Below, piece after piece: positions 55,741 through 64,000 of a stretch of DNA of 64,000 nt. Within the stretch, counting starts at the first letter, position 1, and the number at the start of each line of letters is the position of its first letter. The stretch is from Flavobacterium sp. 245 (GTDB taxonomy: Bacteria > Bacteroidota > Bacteroidia > Flavobacteriales > Flavobacteriaceae), in the NCBI RefSeq assembly GCF_004362055.1, contig NZ_SNXB01000012.1:106564-170563 (forward strand). The letters are read 5' to 3'. Below the pieces are notes generated by a model. The model did not search any database. It saw nothing but the letters and a program-made list of their open reading frames with translations, and was not told the origin of the DNA. The position numbers and the translations under genes were made by a program.

Positions 55741-56739
55741 ATGAAAAATATACTGCTTTTACTATTATTACTATGCTTTTTAACAAATTGCAGTAAGGAT
55801 TCTTACGAAGAAAAATCAAAATCCTTTACTTATTTCTATCTTACAAATGAAGCATCTATAGCAGAAACTCAGATTGGAACAGGAACGTTTGATCCGAAAG
55901 GAATAACGATCGCAAACGAAAAACTATATGTTTGTAATGGAGATGTTTTGGAAATCTTTAATGCGGTAACGTTGGTACATATTAAAACAATCTCAGCATA
56001 TAAAAAAGGTATTAAGATAATTCCATTTACAAGAATTTCATCTGTTTGTGTTGATAATGGGAGAATCTACATCGGGAGTATTGATTCAAGACTTTTTGTA
56101 TTGGATGAAATTACAAATGAAGCAATTAGTGTGATCGGAGATGGTGATTGGTGGAGTACTTTTACCCACGTTTTTGGAATTGCAGTAAGAGATGGATTAT
56201 TATTTGTTAAAGAAAAAGAAACATCTATTAAAGTTTTTGAAACCTCACAAATCACCGAAACCAGCAATTGGAATTTAGTACCAATTGCAAAACTAAATTC
56301 GTTAAATGGTTACGAAGAGATCTATTCACTTGATGTGCAGGATGGAAATTTGATTGTAGCTGGAAGGAATACCAGAAGTTATTTATACTACAATATAGCT
56401 GCTATAAAGGCCAATGCTGCAAATTCTCTTACTGAGCCTATCAAACCTATAACTGCACTTTTTGATGCTACACCAATTGCGATAAGTTTTAGTAAAGATT
56501 GGGCAATTACATCTGAAACTTTAGGAGGCATCAATTATGTCAAACTTTATCCAAAAGCGGAATTTATGAAACACCAGTTTAATGCAAGTATAAATACTTC
56601 TAACATTTTAGGTAAAAATGATTTTGGAACTATCGTTAGTGTTGCACAACTGAATGATCATTTGTTTTTGTCGGATAACACTAATAAAAACATTAGAATT
56701 CTTAAGCTTAATAAGTCTGCAATTACCGAACAAAATTAA
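55741..56739 (+). CDS. Beta-propeller-like lipoprotein
   Basis: This protein of about 332 aa starts at the ATG at 55741 (MKNILLLLLLLCFLTNC). The frame is open from 55717, but that ATG lies inside the previous gene and gives a poor signal. Lipidation is expected at Cys 17. The mature part has regular beta repeats typical of NHL/quinoprotein propellers (GTFDPKGITIANEKLYVCNGD, ISSVCVDNGRIYIGSID, IYSLDVQDGNLIVAGRN, IVSVAQLNDHLFLSDN). It is the last gene of the GH20 operon and may bind ligands or protein partners at the surface. Confidence 0.8.
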   Translation: MKNILLLLLLLCFLTNCSKDSYEEKSKSFTYFYLTNEASIAETQIGTGTFDPKGITIANEKLYVCNGDVLEIFNAVTLVHIKTISAYKKGIKIIPFTRISSVCVDNGRIYIGSIDSRLFVLDEITNEAISVIGDGDWWSTFTHVFGIAVRDGLLFVKEKETSIKVFETSQITETSNWNLVPIAKLNSLNGYEEIYSLDVQDGNLIVAGRNTRSYLYYNIAAIKANAANSLTEPIKPITALFDATPIAISFSKDWAITSETLGGINYVKLYPKAEFMKHQFNASINTSNILGKNDFGTIVSVAQLNDHLFLSDNTNKNIRILKLNKSAITEQN

Positions 56740-56795
56740 TCCTATTAAATATTTTGTCTTGAAAAGGTCAACGCCTCTTTAATATAAAATTAGTT

Positions 56796-56834
56796 AAATC
56801 GGAACAAAATTATTTCTGTTCCGATTTTTTTTTC
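56796..56834 (+). terminator. Terminator of the GH20 operon
   Basis: A perfect 11-bp stem AAATCGGAACA/TGTTCCGATTT (56796-56806, 56817-56827) followed by a run of T. Confidence 0.9.
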
Positions 56835-57823
56835 CACCCTAAACATCGACATTTTGAAGGGACTAACCTATAATATTTCTTGAACTTTTAACCAAACGTT
56901 TTTATATTTTCTAATTTTTGCTAGCTATCGGCTATTTCGAAAAACACCTGGAATAATACGAAGGCAAATCTTTGTCTTTGTAATAAGCTAATACAACTTG
57001 TTTTTTTGAAAAATTTATTTGTAAGTTTTAGTGGTTGACATTTTTTATTCTTCTTTTTCTATTCATTTAATTAAATTAAATTGCAGTTACCTTTCATTGA
57101 ACAAGACATCTCAAAAAAATTGCAGATTTGTAATACTGAAATCTTTGTCGCTATTTCTTATGATTATTCAAATGGCATTAAAAGTTTTTAACTTTTTATT
57201 TATATCTTATATAGTTTTTCCATTTATTATTGGCATTATAAACGGATTCTAGTAAAATGCTTTCCGTTTATCAACTTACAATAGGTTAGAAATTCTTTTA
57301 AGACATTAATCAAATCCTTAATTATATTTATACGAATTTACACAATAAAAAGTAAGTAACTTTCTTAAATAAGAAACGATGAAGAATTCCTCTTATAATT
57401 AGTACTTTGTAGATTTGATAATATTTAAGTTCTTTTTTTGCTTCATTTTTCACAAGTGATTATACTGTATTAAATCGGATATTGCTTTGTAAACAATTAC
57501 TTTCTTTAGCAAAAGATATTAAAAGCGACATTAATATTTTACTGATATGAACTTGAATTTAGTACAATTTTCATCTCACCCGTATACAATCACATTTAGC
57601 ATCTATATCATCCAAATTATTAATAAAATTTATAATCCAACTAATTTATTTTATTTCCAAGGTTTTATCATTAATCTACAAATTTTCCCAATTACAAATT
57701 AATTTCAAATAAGGCAGCAAGCACTTTTTAATTAAATAAAACTGCTTCTGCCATTATTTATGACAAACTAATTGATTTGATTTATAGTGCTCGTAATAAT
57801 TAGTTCTTGGAATAAACTTGATA
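56835..57823. other. Gene-free region
   Basis: About 990 bp of AT-rich DNA between convergent operons. The only frame, 57031-57252 on the plus strand, starts with GTG and is hydrophobic low-complexity, so I do not call it a gene. No hairpin with a minus-strand T-run was recognised near the OmpA stop. Confidence 0.45.
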
Positions 57824-59764
57824 CTATAATTTCGTTACAAGAAATTCAGATCGTCTATTCGCTTGATGCTGTTGTTCTGTACAGTTAGATTCATTTGTTG
57901 GTTCACAACCACAATTGTTTACTAATTGTGTCTCACCATATCCTTTGGCAGTTAATCTAGATTTTTTTATTCCTTTTTCTACTAACCATAGCATTGTGGC
58001 TCTTGCCCTTCTTTCAGACAACTTTAGGTTGTATTTGGCAGTTTGACGGCAATCAGTATGCGAGCCAATAGAAATTTCCATCGTTGGATTTTGTTCTAGT
58101 ACATCTAGTATTTTTGCTAATTCGATAGCTGCATCTGAACGAATTTTAGATTTGTCTAAATCAAAATAAATGACCTCTATTCCAAAAGCAAATCTTAAAT
58201 CATCTCCCAATTTTACAGCCTTAACTTCTTTTTCAAGTTCTATTTTAACCTCTGTTTTACCTGATTCCTCTTTAGTTACAGTCGAAATTTCAACGATAGC
58301 ATACTCTTGTTTTTCACTCTTTATATAGTATTTAGATCCACAGTCGACTTTACCAAAATCAAATTTACCTTGATTGTCTGTTACTAATTCCCTTAATTTA
58401 TCGTAATTTTCGCCAGACAAAGTTACTTTGGTATTTGCTAATGGCAATCCGGTTATTTTATCAACAACTATTCCCAATAAAAATTGTTCGCATTCTAGTT
58501 TTTTAATTTCTATAAATTTATAAATATCATCACTTCCTTCTCCCCCATCTCTATTTGAACTTACATATCCGAATCTACTTTTCTCATTAATTAAAAACCC
58601 AAAATCATCTTTTGAACTATTTAGGGGTTTTCCTATATTTTGAATATTTTTATAACTTCCATCCTCTTGTTGCTGAGCCACAAAAATATCTAAACCACCT
58701 AATCCAGGATGTCCATCAGAAGCAAAATACAATTCATTAGAAGACGTAATCATTGGAAATGTTTCCCTTCCTTCTGTATTAACTGTATTACCTAAGTTTA
58801 TTGGCTCGCCAAAACTACCATCGGCATTAATACTAACTTTAAACAAATCAGATTGTCCTATGGTACCTGGCATATTCGAAGCGAAGTAAAGTGTTTTCTC
58901 ATCTGCACTCAGAGAAGGATGCGCCACACTGTAATCATTACTGTTAAAAGCCAACTCAATAATATTTTCCCATTTATCACCATTTAATGTAGCTTTATAT
59001 ACTTTTAGTAAAGTAGTTTTATCACTGTCTTTTCCTCTCTTACCATTTAAGTAATTATTTCTTGTGAAGTAGACGGTTTTACCATCCTTTGTAAATACTG
59101 GTGTAGATTCATGAAATTTTGATTTTAGTTCACTACCAAACTTTTTTGGAGAAAATACATTCCCTTGATCATCAATATCGGCATTATATAAATTAGTAAA
59201 ACTTTCTCCATTCCAAGAATGTTTTCTGCTACCTCCTATGACTCCTGTGTCTCTTGCTGAGGTAAATATTAATTTATTATTGTAAAAAGCACTTCCATAG
59301 TCAGAATATCGAGAGTTAATTCCTGCATTTTCAATGATATAACGACCAGAGTTTTTTTCTATTTCATCCAAATAATTTTTTTCTAAGCTTGCTAACTTTG
59401 CTCTCAAGTCATTATCATTTTTTTGATTGAATTTCAACATTATTTCATCTGCTTTTTTATAATCTTCTATAGATTTTAGGCATTGGGAAAAACGATAGTA
59501 ATACTCTGGCTCTAGATCAACTTTTAAGGCAAATAATTCACGATAATAAAGAACGGCCGTACCTAAGTCTGCTTTAAAATAATAAGAATTTGCCAATTTT
59601 TCTAACATGTCCTGAGATTTATACCCTTTCTCAAACAAACGTTCATATGTTTTTATCGCATCAACATATGCAAACTTCTCATATTCTTTATCTCCTTTGG
59701 CTATTTGTGAATAGCTATTGAATGTTAAAATAAAAGCTAATGTAGTATATATAATTTTTTTCAT
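57824..59764 (-). CDS. OmpA-family protein with TPR, PD40 and carboxypeptidase-like domains
   Basis: This 646-aa outer-membrane-associated protein has a signal peptide (IIYTTLAFILTFNSYSQ), TPR-like helices (about 20-120, YEKFAYVDAIKTYERLF), PD40/WD40-like beta-propeller repeats (about 190-410, STPVFTKDGKTVYFTRNNY, HPSLSADEKTLYFASNMPG), a carboxypeptidase-D-like domain (about 430-500) and a C-terminal OmpA domain (about 525-646) with the peptidoglycan-binding pattern SIGSHTDCRQTAKYNLKLSE and RRSEF. Such proteins are encoded with PorP/SprF and a CHU_C adhesin and are thought to anchor the type IX secreted protein. It is 12 bp downstream of the SprF-like gene. Confidence 0.92.
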   Translation of the reverse strand: MKKIIYTTLAFILTFNSYSQIAKGDKEYEKFAYVDAIKTYERLFEKGYKSQDMLEKLANSYYFKADLGTAVLYYRELFALKVDLEPEYYYRFSQCLKSIEDYKKADEIMLKFNQKNDNDLRAKLASLEKNYLDEIEKNSGRYIIENAGINSRYSDYGSAFYNNKLIFTSARDTGVIGGSRKHSWNGESFTNLYNADIDDQGNVFSPKKFGSELKSKFHESTPVFTKDGKTVYFTRNNYLNGKRGKDSDKTTLLKVYKATLNGDKWENIIELAFNSNDYSVAHPSLSADEKTLYFASNMPGTIGQSDLFKVSINADGSFGEPINLGNTVNTEGRETFPMITSSNELYFASDGHPGLGGLDIFVAQQQEDGSYKNIQNIGKPLNSSKDDFGFLINEKSRFGYVSSNRDGGEGSDDIYKFIEIKKLECEQFLLGIVVDKITGLPLANTKVTLSGENYDKLRELVTDNQGKFDFGKVDCGSKYYIKSEKQEYAIVEISTVTKEESGKTEVKIELEKEVKAVKLGDDLRFAFGIEVIYFDLDKSKIRSDAAIELAKILDVLEQNPTMEISIGSHTDCRQTAKYNLKLSERRARATMLWLVEKGIKKSRLTAKGYGETQLVNNCGCEPTNESNCTEQQHQANRRSEFLVTKL

Positions 59765-59776
59765 GATTTTGTTTGT

Positions 59777-60685
59777 TTAGAAGAATCTTGGAGACACTAT
59801 GCGGTTCATACTTTTAAATATCTCAAAACGCATAAATATTTCGTGAGATCCTGAGTTATAGTTGGCTAGCTTAGTAGTTTCTAAATCGTACCCATAACCA
59901 ATATAAACCCCCCTATTTACTTGGAATCCAGCCATTAAACTCGCAGCCGCACTCCATCGCCATGCCGCTCCCAATACAAACTTTTCATTGATTAAAAAAT
60001 TTCCTGAAAGATCTAATTGAAAAGGAGCAGCTTGTACCACTTTTGCTAAAAATGCAGGTTTGAATTTTAAGCTTGGGGTCAAATTAAAAATATAGCCTCC
60101 AATCAAATAAAAATTTAATCGTTCTTTATTTATTGCTACAGAATTATCATCATAACGATTTGTTTCAAAAAAATTAGGAACCGATAGTCCCACATAAGAC
60201 TTATCAGAATGAAAGTAGATGCCAGCCCCTAAGTTTGGTACAAAACTATTATGTAAATCCTGAAAATCAGGATCACCACTATTAACAGGATTTAATTTGC
60301 TAATATCTAAACTAAATAAATTTGCGCTTACTTTAATTCCAAATGATAACTTGTAGATCTCGGATGTATTTATAGTATAAGACATATCTGCTGATATTTT
60401 ATTTTCATTAGTAGGACCAATTCTGTCGTTAATAAATGATATACCTCCTCCCATATTTTCCCCCAAAGGAGCATTTAATGAAAATGTACTACTTACTGGC
60501 GCACCATCTAGACCAACCCATTGTGTCCTATGTAAACCAAAAATGCTTATTGCGCCTCGAGAACCAGCGTATGCAGGATTTACATTCACGGTATTGTACA
60601 TATATTGGGTGAATTGAGCATCTTGTTGACTATGACATATTATATGGAAGAGTGTCATCACTAAAATTAAAAATTTTGTTTTCAT
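59777..60685 (-). CDS. PorP/SprF family outer membrane protein
   Basis: This 302-aa protein has a signal peptide (ILVMTLFHIICHSQQD) and the family start QDAQFTQYMYNTVNVNPAYAGSRGAISIFGLHRTQWVGLDGAP, followed by amphipathic beta strands typical of a barrel, ending RFEIFKSMNRIVSPRFF. PorP/SprF proteins attach or help secrete T9SS substrates with type-B (CHU_C) C-terminal domains. The upstream adhesin ends 64 bp before, and the OmpA partner follows, the standard three-gene unit. Confidence 0.93.
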   Translation of the reverse strand: MKTKFLILVMTLFHIICHSQQDAQFTQYMYNTVNVNPAYAGSRGAISIFGLHRTQWVGLDGAPVSSTFSLNAPLGENMGGGISFINDRIGPTNENKISADMSYTINTSEIYKLSFGIKVSANLFSLDISKLNPVNSGDPDFQDLHNSFVPNLGAGIYFHSDKSYVGLSVPNFFETNRYDDNSVAINKERLNFYLIGGYIFNLTPSLKFKPAFLAKVVQAAPFQLDLSGNFLINEKFVLGAAWRWSAAASLMAGFQVNRGVYIGYGYDLETTKLANYNSGSHEIFMRFEIFKSMNRIVSPRFF

Positions 60686-60749
60686 GTTTTCATTTATTTA
60701 ATCACAAGTACAATAGTAATAATTGTACTTCTGAAATGTTTTTGATCTT

Positions 60750-63700
60750 TTAGTTCATTCCGCTCAAATACAACCATCCTGTTTTGGAAGCGATATTATT
60801 CTCAATATTTTTATATTTAAAAACGTAAAAATAAGTTCCTGCTGGTAACACAGCCGACTGATTTATAGTACTACGTCCTTCTGAATATCCTTTAAATGTA
60901 TTGCTCGAATTATCGTAATTTACAGCATCGAACACTTTAACGCCCCAACGATTATAAATCTCAACTGTATTATATTTATAACATTCATTAATAACATTAT
61001 CAATTATGAACTCATCATTTACTCCGTCTCCATTTGGAGACATTGCATTATGAAAAATTATCTTAGCACAGTTTTCTTCCTTACAACTAGGTCTCGTACT
61101 CACCGGAATAGTTAACTCAAGAATTCTTGGACATTCTCTATCGTTATTTTCATATCTGACAATATAATCACCATCAACTAAATTTAATGGTTTAAAAATA
61201 CCTGTTAAATTATCTAGTGCTCCCGAGTTATTTACATCTTTAAAGCTTCCTCCTTCTATATTAACTCCCGGAAATTGCTTAGTCATAATATCTAGAATGT
61301 CTACAGCTAAATCAGGATCGATATTACATTGGGCTTCAATTCTTGTTTTTCGAAAATAATCCGGTATACTAACATTTACGGTTTGCATAGCTTTAGTTTG
61401 ATTTCCACACTGATCACTTGCAGTCCAAGTTCTTAGTATATTATAATTTCCTTCAGGTGAAACTGGTGATACAGTTTCTTCCAAATTTATGTCAACACTA
61501 GAGCAATTATCAGTAGCGGTTAATGCCGGAGCAATTGGAATTGCCGAGCAATCAACTTTTAGATTTGTTGGAAAAGTTTGCAAAAATACTGGAGCCGTTA
61601 TATCTTCCACAGTTATTGTTTGCACATGGCTGATATCATTGTTAGATGTATCAGTAGCGGTCCAAGTATTGATAATTGTATAATTGCCCACACAATTTCC
61701 GTTTATTATTTGTTGCTCGTGAGTAACAGTTGCATTACTACATGCACCTGTAGCCTCTAGTACTGGCGTAACAGGTACATTAGAACAACTAACAGTAGTG
61801 TCTTGTGGTAAAGGTGAAATCCAAATTGGATTTGTTGTATCACTAATATTTATAATTACTGTTGCGACATCACAGCTATTAGGAGTTGTTGCACTACATA
61901 CTTGATAAGTAAATCGATATGATCCAACACCAATACCATTTGACGTGATTACATTTCCAAGACTATCGATAGTAATATTAGGATAATTTCCAGTAAGAAT
62001 TGTTAAAGTAACTTGACTATCAACTTTTGAATTAACAAGTACATTACCTAAAGAATCATTACTTAAAATATTTCCTGTTAGCCCTGGAACACTACATGCT
62101 GGACTATTAAAAATATCATCAACAGCATTAATAAATGGATTACTGGTACAGGTTGGACATCCTACAACAGGATTACAACTAACACAAGGCGTCGGATCTG
62201 AAGACTCGTCTGTTACCGCAGGCCCCGTTGGCGGGGTACCTGTAACTTCTGCCAGGTTGTTCACCTGACCCGCATCAATATCGGCCTGGGTGATTGGGTA
62301 ATCTCCTGAGAATGTCGTAGTATCTGAAGCCCCCGCTGCCAATACAGCCAACGGACCTCCCGAAACAGTAATCTTAGGATCACTTACCACTACACCGGTA
62401 AGGGTTACATTACCTGTGTTTTTTACCGTAAAGGTATAATGAATCGTATCGCCTGCTGATGGTCCCGCCGGAAGGCTGGCATCAACATATGTACCTTCTT
62501 TTAATAATTCAATGCCAGCATTAGATGGCAACTCAGTACTGGTACAGGTTGGACATCCTACAACAGGATCACAACTAACACAAGGTGTCGGATTTGAAGA
62601 CTCGTCTGTTACCGCAGGCCCCGTTGGCGGGGTACCTGTAACTTCTGCCAGGTTGTTCACCTGACCCGCATCAACATCGGCCTGGGTGATTGTGTAGTCT
62701 CCTGAGAATGTCGTAGCATCTGAAGCCCCCGCTGCCAATACAGCCAACGGACCTCCCACAACAGTAATCTTAGGATCACTTACAACTACACCGGTAAGGG
62801 TTACATTACCTGTGTTTTTTACCGTAAAGGTATAATGAATCGTATCGCCTGCTGATGGTCCCGCCGGAAGGCTGGCATCAACATATGTACCTTCTTTTAA
62901 TAATTCAATGCCAGCATTAGATGGCAACTCAGTACTGGTACAGGTTGGACATCCTACAACAGGATCACAACTAACACAAGGTGTCGGATCTGAAGACTCG
63001 TCCGTTACCGCAGGCCCCGTTGGCGGGGTGCCTGTAACTTCTGCCAGGTTGTTCACCTGACCCGCATCAATATCGGCCTGGATGATCGTGTAATCCCCTG
63101 AGAAGGTCGTAGCATCTGAAGCCCCCGCTGCCAATACAGCCAACGGACCTCCCGAAACAGTAATCTTAGGATCACTTACCACTACACCGGTAAGGGTTAC
63201 ATTACCTGTGTTTTTTACCGTAAAGGTATAATGAATCGTATCGCCTGCTGATGGTCCCGCCGGAAGGCTGGCATCAACATATGTACCTTCTTTTAATAAT
63301 TCAATGCCAGCATTAGATGGCAACTCAGTACTGGTACAGGTTGGACATCCTACAACAGGATCACAACTAACACAAGGTGTCGGATCTGAAGACTCGTCTG
63401 TTACCGCAGGCCCCGTTGGAGGGGTGCCTGTAACTTCTGCCAGGTTGTTCACCTGACCCGCATCAATATCGGCCTGGGTGATCGTGTAGTCTCCTGAGAA
63501 GGTCGCAGCATCTGAAGCCCCCGCTGCCAATACAGCCAACGGACCTCCCAAAACAGTAATCTTAGGATCACTTACCACTACACCGGTAAGGGTTACATTA
63601 CCTGTGTTTTTTACCGTAAAGGTATAATGAATCGTATCGCCTGCTGATGGTCCCGCCGGAAGGCTGGCATCAACATATGTACCTTCTTTTAATAATTCAA

Positions 63701-64000
63701 TGCCAGCATTAGATGGCAACTCAGTACTGGTACAGGTTGGACATCCTACAACAGGATCACAACTAACACAAGGTGTCGGATCTGAAGACTCGTCCGTTAC
63801 CGCAGGCCCCGTTGGCGGGGTGCCTGTAACTTCTGCCAGGTTGTTCACCTGACCCGCATCAATATCGGCCTGGGTGATCGTATAATCCCCCGAGAAGGTC
63901 GTAGTATCTGAAGCCCCCGCTGCCAATACAGCCAACGGACCTCCCGAAACAGTAATCTTAGGATCACTTACCACTACACCGGTAAGGGTTACATTACCTG
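60750..64000 (-). CDS. T9SS adhesin with 132-aa repeats, 5' end beyond the window
   Basis: The minus-strand frame stays open to the window edge, so the true start lies outside; the first possible start inside is only a GTG within a repeat. At least 1074 residues are visible. The N-terminal part is a tandem array of 132-residue units with a DUF11-like beta-sandwich (GDTIHYTFTVKNTGNVTLTGVVVSDP) and a cysteine motif CxxC-x5-CxxC (CVSCDPVVGCPTC) per unit. Then come a cadherin-like part (INAVDDIFNSPACSV), HYR-like domains with ATDNCSS and WTASDQCGN, and a CHU_C gliding-motility C-terminal domain (MSPNGDGVNDEFII...IYNRWGVKVFD), which closely copies that of the 47278-51192 adhesin. SprF-like and OmpA-like partners follow. 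Confidence 0.92.
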   Translation of the reverse strand, partial: GNVTLTGVVVSDPKITVSGGPLAVLAAGASDTTTFSGDYTITQADIDAGQVNNLAEVTGTPPTGPAVTDESSDPTPCVSCDPVVGCPTCTSTELPSNAGIELLKEGTYVDASLPAGPSAGDTIHYTFTVKNTGNVTLTGVVVSDPKITVLGGPLAVLAAGASDAATFSGDYTITQADIDAGQVNNLAEVTGTPPTGPAVTDESSDPTPCVSCDPVVGCPTCTSTELPSNAGIELLKEGTYVDASLPAGPSAGDTIHYTFTVKNTGNVTLTGVVVSDPKITVSGGPLAVLAAGASDATTFSGDYTIIQADIDAGQVNNLAEVTGTPPTGPAVTDESSDPTPCVSCDPVVGCPTCTSTELPSNAGIELLKEGTYVDASLPAGPSAGDTIHYTFTVKNTGNVTLTGVVVSDPKITVVGGPLAVLAAGASDATTFSGDYTITQADVDAGQVNNLAEVTGTPPTGPAVTDESSNPTPCVSCDPVVGCPTCTSTELPSNAGIELLKEGTYVDASLPAGPSAGDTIHYTFTVKNTGNVTLTGVVVSDPKITVSGGPLAVLAAGASDTTTFSGDYPITQADIDAGQVNNLAEVTGTPPTGPAVTDESSDPTPCVSCNPVVGCPTCTSNPFINAVDDIFNSPACSVPGLTGNILSNDSLGNVLVNSKVDSQVTLTILTGNYPNITIDSLGNVITSNGIGVGSYRFTYQVCSATTPNSCDVATVIINISDTTNPIWISPLPQDTTVSCSNVPVTPVLEATGACSNATVTHEQQIINGNCVGNYTIINTWTATDTSNNDISHVQTITVEDITAPVFLQTFPTNLKVDCSAIPIAPALTATDNCSSVDINLEETVSPVSPEGNYNILRTWTASDQCGNQTKAMQTVNVSIPDYFRKTRIEAQCNIDPDLAVDILDIMTKQFPGVNIEGGSFKDVNNSGALDNLTGIFKPLNLVDGDYIVRYENNDRECPRILELTIPVSTRPSCKEENCAKIIFHNAMSPNGDGVNDEFIIDNVINECYKYNTVEIYNRWGVKVFDAVNYDNSSNTFKGYSEGRSTINQSAVLPAGTYFYVFKYKNIENNIASKTGWLYLSGMN
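62155..64000. repeat. Near-identical 396-bp tandem coding repeats
   Basis: The marker CAGTACTGGTACAGGTTGG recurs at about 62534, 62930, 63326 and 63722, exactly 396 bp apart, that is 132 codons. Units differ at only a few codons (the S/L/V position in ITVxGGPL, DTTTF/DATTF/DAATF, one DPT to NPT change). The GC content is visibly above that of the flanking coding DNA. The array continues past the right edge of the window. Confidence 0.97.

Noticed and set aside
57031..57252. 73-aa plus-strand hydrophobic frame
   Set aside because: GTG start, low-complexity Phe/Ile/Leu composition and no promoter or partner; not reported as a gene.
62155..64000. Tandem 396-bp array as a non-coding satellite or CRISPR
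   Set aside because: It is fully in frame within one adhesin gene and encodes a regular beta-sandwich repeat.

Overview
The window looks like a chromosome segment of a Flavobacterium-like member of the Bacteroidetes. Evidence is the low GC over most of its length, TAnnTTTG-type -7 promoter elements, a SusC/SusD operon, type IX secretion (T9SS) adhesins with gliding-motility C-terminal domains, PorP/SprF and OmpA partners, and the bifunctional NagB-deacetylase typical of the phylum.

Region 1 (about 1-13.7 kb) is integrative/mobilizable element DNA. It has an unknown operon with a possible nucleotidyltransferase/HEPN-like protein, a large serine recombinase whose 3' end runs over what looks like a tRNA 3' relic plus terminator, a MobA-MobB-MobC mobilization cassette with a nested inverted repeat (candidate oriT) upstream, RadC, an (AAAG)14 tract and an exonuclease VII pair (xseA-xseB). 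The mob part is clearly richer in GC than the rest. A 16-bp motif, CCATATTTTGAACGGG, sits at the same distance from a -7 element upstream of both the recombinase operon and a mob-side gene.

Region 2 (about 13.9-26.5 kb) starts with rpiA and is then gene-poor and decaying. It holds a bacteriocin-like small peptide, a small membrane protein, an orphan LytTR response regulator, a TPR-transmembrane-AraC regulator, a DUF4240 lipoprotein, a glycosyltransferase and several gene remnants.

The main discovery is a family of 11 promoters between 15.5 and 52.1 kb. Each has two or three CGTTAA boxes spaced 20-21 bp apart (LytTR/AgrA-like geometry), the last box extended to CGTTAACTACTT, followed 28 nt later by a TAnnTTTG-like -7 element. 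This offset is met in 10 of 11 sites, with the last one off by one base. They face a bacteriocin-like peptide, a 100-aa secreted SusC-N-terminus-like protein, two tandem units that would make short RNAs closed by an ATGCCTCCA/TGGAGGCAT stem, a 34-aa membrane peptide, short terminator-ended transcripts, the SusC operon, aqpZ and a T9SS adhesin. The orphan LytTR regulator at 16.1-16.9 kb is the obvious candidate activator.

Region 3 (27-34.7 kb) is a SusC-SusD-metallohydrolase-DUF4302 operon for uptake of an unknown substrate. Region 4 (34.8-44.5 kb) has a dead fabG and a minus-strand hexosamine salvage operon: nucleotidyltransferase (broken), NahK-like kinase, NAD-dependent epimerase (broken), sugar transporter, NagB and GalE. 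Region 5 (44.6-52 kb) has a small lipoprotein, aquaporin and a 1304-aa adhesin. Region 6 (52.9-56.7 kb) is a GH20 hexosaminidase with two lipoproteins. Region 7 (57.8-64 kb) is an OmpA - PorP/SprF - repeat adhesin cluster; the adhesin has near-identical 396-bp repeats and runs off the right edge.
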